From NCBI GenBank assembly GCA_012295275.1, contig CM022673.1, positions 10,620,288 to 10,684,287 of the forward strand: a stretch of DNA of 64,000 bases. Direction: 5' to 3'. Below are positions 26,299 to 36,486 of this stretch, in pieces. Every line of letters starts with the position of its first letter. The stretch's first letter is position 1. The stretch comes from Chrysomallon squamiferum (lineage: Eukaryota > Mollusca > Gastropoda > Neomphalida > Peltospiridae). Made by a program: the position numbers and the translations under genes. The notes below the pieces were generated by a model. The model was not told where the DNA came from. It made no database searches and saw only the letters and a list, made by a program, of their open reading frames with translations.

Positions 26299-28890
26299 CC
26301 TGTGACAGTGATGACTTGTCTGCCTGTGGATTATTCTGTTGTGAACTAATTTCACTGGGAGTCTCAAGAAGCCATGGTTCTGATGGAAGCTTTATTGGAG
26401 TAAATCCAAGATTTATCTCGTTAGGTAGCTTTATGGGTGTGAAACCAAAACTCTTCAAGGGTGATTTCATTAATGTGGAATCTACACACTCACTCTTTGA
26501 TGGAGTTACTTCATCACCAGTCACGAAAGTCAGCTGAAAAAAAATAAAATAATAATAACTTATAAATAATAATAATTAAAAAAAATAATTAAATACATTT
26601 TTTTATTTTATTTAGAACTATGCCTTCCAGACAGCCTAAGGTGTAATAAATCTTGTCCTAAAACACTGATAATGAGAGCATGTAAAAAAAAAAACAATTT
26701 TCAGAATCATACTAATGATAAGGAATCAGACAGGCTGAACTACAGTTATAAAAAAATGATGATGAATTGCAAAAGAAAACTGCATTTTATTACAAAAGTA
26801 AAGAAACAAATTTATGTAACCAACTGAAAATAATGTTGTGAAATTTTAATAATGACCTTCTTTGCAACCTTCTTAACACCATTTAATTCTATTTTCATTC
26901 CATTACTTTTATTTTGTTCACACAATGGAGTATTAAGTCCTATAGAAGCGGCATATTCCTTTTCATCATGAAAACCTCCAATCATTTTGTCTTTGATAGG
27001 GGTTTTCCTCGATGTGATCACCATTGGAAGTGGTCTCAAAACTGAACAAGAATTAGCCCTTACTGGCCCACCAGTCCTTCTTGATTTGATGATATTTTCT
27101 TCCATGCTATAAGAAGAACCTGCGTTCTGGGTAGATGAATGTGGCTGTGGTTCATTTTCTTCTGTTGTTGTATTTACAACTGCCTAAAATACAACAAAAT
27201 GTTTCAAAATAATTTAAATGAGAATGGGAAAAATTAAGAACAACTTAAAATTTTCTATCCACTTTTTACCTCTCGATAACACAATACTATCAGCTAATAT
27301 TTGCTTTATAATTTATACACTAATTTCTTAATTTCTGCAAGTTGTGAAAACTATAACTTTTTGCTGAATATTTTGTTTGTGGCTAATAACAAATTGTCCA
27401 TTTCTGATTTAAAGAGTCAAAATGAATTCAGCTCATCTGTTGTTAAAAGTTTTTTTAATAAGCACACACACACGAATATATTATATATATCCAAAAAAAA
27501 ACCTCATCATTTTCATCTTGATCTTGACAACTCTTTTTGTTTTGAGTTTCATGCATTGTCTGAGAGTCAACTTCAGTCAAGGGCAAAATACAAATTTTAG
27601 AAAGATCCACACTCATATCAAGTATCTGTTGTTGTATTTCTGAGAGCAAATTATAACGCCGTTTTCCCTGTGAAGTTCTGAAAAAGACAGCAATCATTAA
27701 ATGATTTCATTAAAATATATCAATTAATATCTTCATGTTTACTTTTATTTATTTTTTATTTTCCTAAATATTAATATCTAAATAAAATTAGATAAAATCC
27801 GATATAGGAGAGAAAAAAAAAGGACAATTTATATATGGATTGGTATTAGATTTTTTAGATGCTTACTGTTGACGTGTCATAACATCTAGCCATGTGCACA
27901 TATCAATGCAATATCATAAACAACAGTTAAAACCCAAATTCCTCATGCAGTAAAAGAAAAAACATATATGTATATTGTCCATTTTCTTTAACATTCATAA
28001 ATTAATAATGATAATGAAAACATGTAAAAGATCAAGTATACTGTTTATAACACATACCAGATACACCAGGCAATTTAAACTTACTGCAAAAAAAGTTTAC
28101 TCTGTTTTTCCTTAAAATCTGCATGAAGTTCATCTAAACTAGCAAGACACCACTGTTGTCCTTTTTTCCATAGAACTGCTTTCCCAGTTTCATTTGCTTA
28201 AATAAACCAATAAAACAAAACAAAATAAAAAATAAATTTTGTTTCTTTCAGTTAAATATATACATACTGACATGACTTAAGTTAATAAGTGAAAACAGAT
28301 TTACAAAAAAATCTTTTAGAGATTACATGGAACAATATTGCATTGCTCAGTGTTGTCAACTTAATCATTTAAACTTTTTGTTGTTGTTTAAATATACCAT
28401 TTTGCTCACCATCACTAACTTTTAATGTTATTGCATTTGCATTTAATCATATCTTTCATTAACAACCAACATAAATTGTAATTAAATTTAAATTACCTTG
28501 TTGGTTAAAAAGACAGTTAAGAGCATTTTCCAGGCTATTAATATGTTTTTCTGTTTCTTCCAGGACAAGTGACTAAAAATATAATTTATAAATAAAATAA
28601 TGAAAATAATAAAACATTCTTAATTATAAAAGTAAATAAAATCAGTAACACACAGAAATAATAATAAACAAGAAAAGAAAGGTGGTCTTAATTTTTGGAT
28701 TGGTTATTATTCATCAAATTTGTTCAAATATGGAAGAATATATTTAAACCTTCGATATTTTTTTCTTCGCTATTTTCTTGCTATCTTGAATAATAAATTT
28801 TAATGTATCATAGCATGAAGCAACACTTGCTCTCCATTTTGCATCTGACTGGCGACGGCGGACTCTCATGGAAATAGCATTATGGCTCAT
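21924..28890 (-). CDS. STRA8-like: STRA8-like basic helix-loop-helix protein
   Basis: Thirteen coding exons, listed 5' to 3' on the minus strand: 28890-28750, 28572-28497, 28196-28085, 27677-27503, 27183-26857, 26533-26300, 25977-25880, 25463-25383, 25065-24991, 24658-24602, 24382-24255, 22453-22323 and 22079-21924. All phases fit and give 596 residues. The N-terminus has a basic segment MRVRRRQSDAKWRASVASCY followed by two helices (LKFIIQDSKKIAKK, LVLEETEKHINSLENALNCL). From memory it aligns with the STRA8 segment RVARRRLSQARHRATLAALF and its second helix. A conserved-looking WKKGQQWCLASLDEL follows. The rest is low-complexity and charged, with a duplicated GFTPIKLP motif and an acidic serine-rich stretch near the C-terminus. 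In vertebrates STRA8 drives meiotic entry with MEIOSIN. No HMG box is evident. Family identity rests on the bHLH; another divergent bHLH family is possible. Confidence 0.62.
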
Positions 28891-29183
28891 TTCCCTCTGA
28901 AAGAAACATAAAGCATTACAGTAATTCAGAAATCTGCACACAAACTAAAAAATTTGTAGAATATAATAATAATTTCTTAGAATATATTTTTATATTTTAT
29001 TAGAATGTGTGTGTTCACTATAGCAGGTTCGTCTTTGCAAACGGAATTAACGTCTTGGAAAATGCTGCAACATAAATCATAAAGGTTAGAAAATTGCATA
29101 GTCAATTACTTAAACAAAATGGTTATACGGCAATGTATATTTGTATTTTAAATATTACAGACAACATATTGTTTTTGTTTTAC

Positions 29184-29470
29184 TTCTCGGTCATCTGAAG
29201 CTCGCGCTTTCTAACGATTGTAATGCGGGAATTTCAAATAATGTACGGCCATGCAGAGATAGAATAATCTTTTAATTTAGTTTGTATAAACTATTATTTA
29301 TCAACCATGAATACCATACTGCAAATTAAAAATTAATATAATAAATTGATGGAGTGAAATTACAGTTTACCTTTTGAATTTTTTTTGCTGTATAATAACC
29401 AGACGATTTCATGTTATTTTGCCGGGCAGTTGTTTCCATCACGTGAGCACGTGGCAGGTGCCCGATTGGC
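29184..29470 (-). promoter_or_regulatory. Putative promoter and first exon of the STRA8-like gene
   Basis: This is a locally CpG-richer patch. On the minus strand it has an inverted CCAAT box (ATTGG, 29465-29469), an E-box CACCTG (plus CAGGTG, 29455-29460) and two CACGTG boxes (29448-29453 and 29440-29445, the latter inside TCACGTGA). An E2F-type TTCCCGC follows (plus GCGGGAA, 29225-29231). A possible exon 1 ends at 29184 with donor GTAAAA, shortly after an ATG at 29194-29192. No transcript evidence; the TSS is unknown. Confidence 0.45.
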
Positions 29471-29815
29471 TATATTCCTGATAAAAATAGGAAACAATTT
29501 CTGTCGTCTGCTAACTTATTTGTTACAATATTACACGACTAACCACGAATCTGTTACAACAATCTCAGTTAAGGAAATTTGTTATTATTTCTTTTCATTA
29601 AGTTCATACTTTATCAGACATTATTATTATCATTATTATTATTATTATTAATTAATGTAGTATTTAGTTATCAAACGGCTCCATTCACAATGACATAAGA
29701 CCAACTGTCAATGATTCATTTAAATTGATTACATACGTGATCTTATTTATGTAAGTAATGTATCTATTTATGTATGTATGTTTGTCTACGTATGTGTAAC
29801 CTTAATTATATATAT

Positions 29816-30142
29816 CATGGCCGTAACTTCACTCTTTTTGAAATGAGGCAAACACATTTAATCGCCGTTAAACTTGTTTGATGTCTGATGTCTTTGAAGT
29901 CAGTTATGTCTTTCATCGCAACGATGACGGTAGACTTCAAACGGTAACCGTAAACATAAACGAATTCATTCAGTGAATATCGTTTCTATCGGAATAGAGA
30001 TTTATATTTTACATTATTTTTTTTTTATTTTTTTTTTTTAAATAAAATATTTTATAAAAGAAAAAAAAATTAAAAAAAGAAAAATCGTTACATTTCGGTA
30101 TGAGGCATTTTCCCCATTTGCCTCAATCTAGTTACGGCCATG
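29816..30142. mobile_element. MITE-like element with 13-bp terminal inverted repeats
   Basis: CATGGCCGTAACT (29816-29828) at the left end is exactly inverted as AGTTACGGCCATG (30130-30142) at the right. Subterminal TGAGGCAAA and TTTGCCTCA are also inverted. TATA-rich bases flank both ends and could be a short target duplication. At about 327 bp and without coding capacity it fits a non-autonomous DNA transposon. The superfamily is undetermined. Confidence 0.7.
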
Positions 30143-30921
30143 TATATTTCGACTGATGGATGGATGGATATTATAAATGTATTAAATTGTAATATTCAGC
30201 AAAAACTGTTTTAATAATTCTGGTTATAGTAGACTGAAATCAAATATTTTTGATAATATCATGTTATTATTACAATAGATGTTGTAGTAACAGCATTAAT
30301 TTATTTCTATTTCTGTATTTCCATTAGTTGGAGTATTAGTAGTAGTAGTAGTAGTAGCAACAGCAGCAGCAATATTAATAAAAGTGGTATTAATAGTAGT
30401 AGTAGTAGTAGTGGTGGTGGTGGTAGTAGTAGCAGTAATAATAGCAGTAGTACTGGTAGCAGCAGCAGCAGAAATATTTTATTTAATTATCATACATTAT
30501 TAAATTATAAAAGTAATAGCTGTAATAACAGCAGCAGTAGCTGTAGTAGATATAGCTTGAGAACCAACAGTAACAGCAATCATAGTTGAAATAGCAGGAG
30601 TAGCAATAGAAATTGTTCTAATAACTTAGTGATAATAACAGTAGAATTGTATTAATAAAACAAAAGAACAATATTTATATTTATAAAAATATTTATTACC
30701 AATGAGGCCAAATCGACCCCGAATTTACAAACATAAATGCTTTCATAAAATAGCAATGAATAGTATAACGTTATAAAGACCGCCCCTTGGCATAAAATTA
30801 ATCTTATCAAATATCATGTTTCTTGTTAGCAACCATATCCAGACTCTTCCCAGTATTTTTCCACTAAAAATAAACGAAACAGCAAGATGAATGAATAAAA
30901 CAGTCTGATTCAGTGTTCAGC
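30143..30921. other. Intergenic stretch with AGT/AGC trinucleotide tracts
   Basis: Imperfect (AGT)n/(AGC)n tracts run from about 30328 to 30660, within otherwise AT-rich sequence. The last 100 bases precede the stop of the minus-strand GARIN-type gene and are probably its 3' UTR. No gene is seen. Confidence 0.65.
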
Positions 30922-31530
30922 TTAACTAACGGGCTCAACAGCATTGGTCCAAGAACAAATACTGGACGAATCAGCGTTCAGAAACAAAGAGGACTCGTCC
31001 TTTTCGAATATGTCTTTTTGGTACGCACTGAGGAGTCTCATGCTGGTGGTGGGTGAAAATTCGCCACGACCGCGTATTGGCAGAAGTGAGCTGCTACCAT
31101 AGGTATCACCAGAGAGATAGGCAGCTCTAACCAACCACTTATTCCATACTTTGTCTCGACCTTCGGTTGTGCAGAGTTGAAAATATCGGATTTTCAAAGC
31201 CGCAGTTGTTATTTTAAGTATGTATTCATGATCCATTGCAGATATTTTTATATAGTCGATGGGCATAATGGTTTTGAGTTCTAACCCTTCAACATCGAGG
31301 TTGTCATCAGATGTGCATTTGCACATGCGTCTGACGTCGAAGTCATCAAAGTTTGGGAATAAACGTCGGACCATGAACAAATAATTCCGAGACAGTGCCA
31401 ACCAAACAACATCAACGGCATCTCCTTTTCCATCCATTTCCACAAACTGGCCTTCAACGACGACATTTTCTTTTATCATTTCCTTATACTCGTCTTTTAG
31501 AAGCAGCTTCTGAACAGGACCTTTGTCCAT
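30922..31530 (-). CDS. GARIN/FAM71-type RAB2-binding-domain protein, intronless
   Basis: A 202-codon single-exon ORF. Residues about 1-140 fit the N-terminal domain of the GARIN (FAM71; Golgi-associated RAB2 interactor) family. It begins QKLLLKDEYKEM, followed by FVEMDGKGDAVDVV, then LELKTIMPIDYIKISAMDHE, RYFQLC and a WNKWLVRAAYL helix. Vertebrate family members show the same order (LLxxxEY, F..I.K.G..IDV, LELTRLLPLKFVRISIHDHE, YLQLCP, W..LI.LL), recalled from memory. The C-terminal 60 residues are serine-rich and unfamiliar. In mammals the family binds RAB2 at the Golgi/acrosome and is largely testis-expressed. The gene is divergent from the homologous exon at 32266, with 735 bases between the two start codons. 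Confidence 0.72.
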   Translation of the reverse strand: MDKGPVQKLLLKDEYKEMIKENVVVEGQFVEMDGKGDAVDVVWLALSRNYLFMVRRLFPNFDDFDVRRMCKCTSDDNLDVEGLELKTIMPIDYIKISAMDHEYILKITTAALKIRYFQLCTTEGRDKVWNKWLVRAAYLSGDTYGSSSLLPIRGRGEFSPTTSMRLLSAYQKDIFEKDESSLFLNADSSSICSWTNAVEPVS

Positions 31531-31632
31531 ATTTTAGCATAAATAAGAATGTAAGCCTACAAAATAAATCAAAGATACTTTACCCAAACCTTCAACATTT
31601 GAGCAAAAATTACGGTACATATAATATTTAAG

Positions 31633-31636
<4 letters not shown>

Positions 31637-31707
<71 letters not shown>
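31637..31707. repeat. (CT)n microsatellite, 71 bp
   Basis: A perfect dinucleotide run about 110 bases upstream of the ATG of the minus-strand GARIN-type gene. In this position it could act as a GA-rich promoter-proximal tract, but identical tracts occur elsewhere in the window (1864-1957, 47134-47226). Confidence 0.97.
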
Positions 31708-31711
<4 letters not shown>

Positions 31712-31981
31712 GTTTAGGTAATAAATAAAATTATAAAAAACAATTACTATCTTGATACTTCACGCACGCAATCACATACACATAGTTTAAAGAAAACAAA
31801 AACAGTTAAAAATTAAACAGTACTAAGTAAATAAATTTAACGTAAATTTTGCTAGTATATTCCATATTACGTTAATATTACATAGAAAAGGTATTAATTT
31901 ACCTTACAATACTTAACTGACTGCAAAATGCAGTTACAGGATATGGATATTATTTTTACACGTTTGTAATTAGGTAGTATG

Positions 31982-32034
31982 TGACGTGATATAAATTATA
32001 GGAAATGACGTCAGTGTATTGTTCAAAGTGACGT
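31982..32034. promoter_or_regulatory. CRE-type site cluster upstream of the first GARIN-type exon
   Basis: TGACGT occurs three times: 31982-31987, 32006-32011 and 32029-32034. The middle one is part of the full palindrome TGACGTCA (32006-32013). The spacing is 24 and 23 bases. A TATAAAT lies at 31990-31996. TGACGTCA is the classic CREB/CREM element; binding here is inferred. Confidence 0.5.
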
Positions 32035-32265
32035 AAAATGAATTTCATAGTTCATACGCAGTCTTGAATTCTTGATACAGTATCATATTATACCTTTTAA
32101 AAAAAATATAAAAAAGAGAAAAATTCACCAAAATAGTTGTTTAAAAAAAGAGGAAAAGATTTTGAAAAACCTACAAAATTTAAAAATTGGAATACAGTAA
32201 AGTACTGAAACTTACAAACAAATTTTAGAAAGGAATATTTATTTGTAAACAATAAATAAATCAAA

Positions 32266-33411
32266 ATGCCAATCAGTATCAAAATGTCAGAAAATTATCC
32301 CGGACTCTGTTCCGATGTGATTTTGGACTCACCATGCTATGAAACAGATTCCACTGGAAAAATTATTCGTGCTTCTTATATTGGAATAACCAAGATGGAA
32401 TTTTTTATTGCACATCCAAAGATTACCAAGAAGGGCGATGATTCTGAACTGAGCGGTTTTGAACTAGATAGCTGTGTGCCACTTTCGTTAGCGCATCTGT
32501 CATTAATCGATGAACGTTCTTGCAGGATTGCTGTATGTACCGAACTTGGTAACCTTTACTACTTTGAAATATGCAGTTATACTGGAGGTTACAATTGCGA
32601 ATGGAGTGCTTGGCGTTCTTATATCGCAGACCACGATGACTTGCCACATTTTGGTTACAAACCTTGGAAAATATACGAAAGAGAATCTGACAATACGAAA
32701 GAGAACAAGAATGTTATGATTCTCAAAAGACCTGCAACATACTGTCTAGTGGATTCCGTAGGAACTCAGTCATCATCTCCGAAAGGAAAGGATGATATTC
32801 AGTTACTTGTTGAAAGTAATCAAAATTGTTCTGCTATTCTGAAAAATATAGCAATTACAGAAAATTCGAACATTATTAGTCACAACGTAACCGAAGTCGA
32901 ACTATTTCATGATGCATTATTATCAAAATATAAAATATCAGTTGTGAATAATTCATTGAAAACCAACAGTTCAGAAGTCACTCAAAATCCTATCGAAACA
33001 GAAAGCAAAGTAGATAAAGGAGTAGACAGCGAAAGCGAACAGCCATGGTTCCGCCTACCCCAAGAACTTTCGGAAAATGAAACTGTCATAAATGATGATA
33101 TTTCCGAGCTGTTTACTTCACTGCGGCCAGGTAAAGTGCCCCGTGCTGTAACTGGAGTTTTGTCTGATGTATCATTGTTAAAACGTGAAAATAATGAACA
33201 TGTCAAGAGAGGACACGGAATCAGAGCTAGCAAATCAGATCACTCTTGTCAAGCAATAAAAAATTCAAAGGAAGCTCACGAATATTGTCAGAACAAAATC
33301 GTCTGTATTCTACTTGAATCAACAGGAGATTCGTCGCTTGCCATGCAGAAATTTTCGTGTTTAAGATTTAAACTGAATATTTCGGAAGATCTTCTAAAAC
33401 AGTCCATGAAG
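32266..33411 (+). CDS. GARIN-type first exon, tandem paralogue (alternative first exon or separate gene)
   Basis: A 382-codon open exon that starts MPISIKMSENYPGLC; a second ATG at 32284 is possible. It is homologous end to end with the exon at 36487-37557. Matching blocks include GLCSDVILDSPCY, KIIRASYIGITKMEFFIAHP, CVPLSLAHLSLIDERSCRIA, YYFEICS, WSAWRSYI, HFGYKPWKIY and LKRPATYCLVDSVGTQS. The domain is the GARIN/FAM71-type RAB2-binding fold. The homology continues to a donor AAG|GTAAAT at 33412, in phase 0 like the donor of its paralogue. Without splicing the frame ends at 33441 after ten more residues. No other exons are recognisable before 36487, so it probably splices to 38628 as an alternative first exon, or is a truncated duplicate. 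Confidence 0.75.
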
Positions 33412-33946
33412 GTAAATAGCAAATTATGTTTATACAAATAACTAGCATGCGCGCACACACTCATTGGCACAGACTTTTTTAACACTGAAAATAAGTTAAT
33501 TTAGATTAGAGTCCTGGGCAATCAAATTAATCTTTTGTTGATTTTTATAAATGTCGACAGTGAAATTATATTATGAAACGAACAATTCCTAAAACAAACT
33601 TTGGTCCTTAACTTAATATTTAATGTGTATTGGAGAGGCTTTAGATAATAATTTGTTTTCTATCCATCCATCTTTATTCAGTCCACCCATCAGCTCATTT
33701 TTATCTCTCTGTCTATCTGTTTATCTGCTTATCTGTCTCTGTCTCACCCCGTCTCTCTACCTGTCTATACATTCATACACACATTCATACACACATCCAA
33801 AGATACATACGTACGTACATATATAAATACATACATACATACATATACATGCACATAGATATACGTATCACATATTAATAATGTTTAGCCTGTTGGTTTT
33901 ATAACATACACACACAACACTAGCCTTCGTAGCATTTCTCTGTTTT

Positions 33947-33998
<52 letters not shown>

Positions 33999-35098
33999 CA
34001 CAAAAAATCATTACGTATGGTCTTTAAAGTACTTACTTTGTTACCTGATTTTGATAATTTATGCTTTGAATTTTTGAAAGTTGTTAATTTAGTAGTATTT
34101 AATTTGGTACTTTCATTGTATTAGGTGATTTAAAGAAAGACAATGTTTGATAAAACATTATTTTAAAAACCCCTTAAATTATCATATTTACAGTGATGAA
34201 AAACATTGTTTGCAATTTGATAATGCTAATAGTGTACGGTTATATATTATGAAAACACACACAATTATACATTCATACATACATACATGCATTCATGCAT
34301 TCATACATTCATACATAAATATATACGTACACAAATATACACATATATTAATACCCCCACAGATATATTACAACAAAAAATTAACTCACATACACATTCG
34401 TAGAAACACAAATACATACATAAATCATGCATACACTCATACATACATACATACATCAAACATATATAAACAATCGCTCCACAGATATTTTACAATCAAA
34501 GATTTAACACGCATACAAATTCGCACACATACACACCTATTCATACACACGTACATATATATATACATGCATACATACATACATACATGCATACGTACAT
34601 ACACACATACATACGTACATTCATATATACATACATACATTCATATATACATACGTACATTCATACATACATGTTGTTGATCGTCAATTTCACGGGCCTA
34701 ATCGTGAAAAAATCACACAATTTGAACGTATCGCCATTTCCCAATTGAAACCCTATCTCTTATGTTATTCCCCATTATAGTGTCACTGCAACCTGTCCTT
34801 CGAGGTAAGAGTAAATATTACAGTTGCACCCACAACCATCATAATTTTAAAAAACTTCACCGAATCTAGCCTACATTTTTCTTATGTATACTGTTTATAT
34901 CAGTATATTGTTCTTACATTATTATTTTACATATTATTTAGCTGTTACATGTACTAAAGTTTAATGTTTCGCTAAATTTTAAAGTTAATGTTCATATTCG
35001 CAATTTCCCAAACTTTTGCAACTTCGGGATCGGTGCTTCCCCCGCTATTACTCTGTTAAATCGAGAATCAGCAGTACATACATACATGTACACAAACA

Positions 35099-35801
35099 TG
35101 GGTTTGAAGATTACCTATAATATCAATACCGGTAAATTACCGACAGATATTCTCAATACCGGTTTTCACCGGTTTTAGTTAGTTTGTGCATAGGAAAAGG
35201 TACTTACAAGGCTTTTGTGGACACTGTTTTCTCTTATATATACTTATTTTATTATTATTTGACATTCATCTGACAACATTATTCATTATCCTCCTTTTCC
35301 TACCTGTCTTCAGAAAAAATAGTAAAATCAACCTTTATGGAACTTAAAATCGGTACAAAGGTATATAAGAAATGTACATACAATAAAAAACCAAGAAGAT
35401 AATGCGAATTTTATAAAAAGGAAACAAGGAAAATGTACATCACATGTTTTGCAACTTTTGAGAAGTTCTGATTCATTCCTCGATACTCGAGAAGTATGAC
35501 TTTAAAAAACACAAAACATCTAGTGTCTTGGGCGACAACCGAGAATGACTTAGGATGGCACACATGTCAGCAATCAAACAGGTAAACGTGGAACATTAAA
35601 CAGACGAGCATCAAACTCGCAACTGAAGGCATACTAGCAACAACCGAGTAACTAACATAACATTATATTAACAACTAACATATCTCTCAATATAACGCGT
35701 CAAAATTTAGAAAACCGGCATTGGTGCTTCGGTAACGGTATTACCCATCAATTACTAAAACCGGTATTTACCTGTATTTAAATACCGGGTTTCGAACCCT
35801 A
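35099..35801. mobile_element. Probable decayed DNA transposon with CCGGT-rich ends
   Basis: The right end reads ...AATACCGGGTTTCGAACCCTA (35801), a sequence typical of hAT-type termini (TAGGGTTCGAAACCCGG inverted). The left region from about 35099 (TGGGTTTGAAGATTACC) repeats AATACCGGTAAA and ACCGGTTTTAGT in opposite orientation to ACTAAAACCGGTATTTACC near the right end. The ends are imperfect and there is no transposase ORF. The superfamily call is tentative. Confidence 0.45.
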
Positions 35802-36104
35802 ATATATACACACACGTTTAAGCACTCTCACAGACATACATAAATATATTAGAACAAACAATTAAGACGTACACATATTCACATACATGTATACATATAA
35901 GCTTGCATGCATCATATATAACTATATACATACACACATGCACAGAGATATATTATAACAAATAATTTGGAATATCAGTGAAGGTTTACTGGAAATGCAT
36001 GTGCAGTGCAAACACATTATTTTTATTGCCACCGTATCCAAGGTACAATGCACTTGTCAGTTATAAAACCAACAAACTAAACATTATTAATTTCGTATTT
36101 TATT

Positions 36105-36172
36105 AACTTGAGGGTATTACCTTTAACACGACTTTTGTAACTTGAGGGTGTCACGTTTAACACGATGTTTGT
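36105..36172. repeat. Two tandem 34-bp units in the promoter flank
   Basis: AACTTGAGGGT(A/G)T(T/C)AC(C/G)TTTAACACGA recurs at 36105 and 36139, about 350 bases before the ATG at 36487. The two units differ at several positions. Confidence 0.75.
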
Positions 36173-36340
36173 TTGCGTAAGATTAAAAATAGATGTGGCA
36201 AAATTATATCTCAGACATATTTATTATCTTAACGTGTTGATGGGTCACAGGCGCATTATTAGATTTCTTCCTTTATATGTAGTCAATATTTTTCCTATCA
36301 AATGACAGCTTTACTGGCATCAACTTTAAGTATGTCCACC

Positions 36341-36420
36341 TATAAATAGTACCCATTCAACCTTTGACCTGTCCAATCATTTCCTGTGCACATGACGTTA
36401 TATAATTGTCAATGACGTAA
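36341..36420 (+). promoter_or_regulatory. Putative promoter of the GARIN-RasGEF gene: TATA, CCAAT and CRE-type sites
   Basis: TATAAATA lies at 36341-36348, CCAAT at 36373-36377, TGACGT at 36393-36398, TATATAA at 36399-36405 and TGACGTAA at 36413-36420. All are within 150 bases of the ATG at 36487. Paired TGACGT sites about 20 bases apart mirror the cluster upstream of the paralogous exon at 32266. Confidence 0.5.
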
Positions 36421-36486
36421 AACCATTGTTGGACCGCGTCTTCGAAGAATGGCGTGTTAGAACGCCTGATAACAAAAACATTGTGA

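Larger units (their letters stand above)
31531..32265. other. Shared intergenic region between divergent GARIN-type genes
   Basis: The region holds a 71-bp (CT)n tract (31637-31707) and a cluster of TGACGT sites (31982-32034). The remainder is AT-rich 5' flank or UTR for both neighbours. No further coding signal is seen. Confidence 0.6.
33412..36340. other. Intergenic/intronic stretch rich in CA and CATA microsatellites
   Basis: It contains (CA)n at 33947-33997 and long imperfect (CATA)n/(CATACATT)n at about 33775-33855 and 34245-34670. It also holds a TE-like segment with repeated ACCGGT motifs and a 2 x 34-bp tandem repeat. Long tyrosine/histidine/threonine-rich ORFs at 34147-34680 are microsatellite translations. 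No RasGEF-like exons are visible here. Confidence 0.65.

Noticed and set aside
34147-34680. 177-codon ORF rich in His, Thr, Tyr and Ile
   Set aside because: It is a frame through CATA/CATACATT microsatellites; the opposite strand is equally open.
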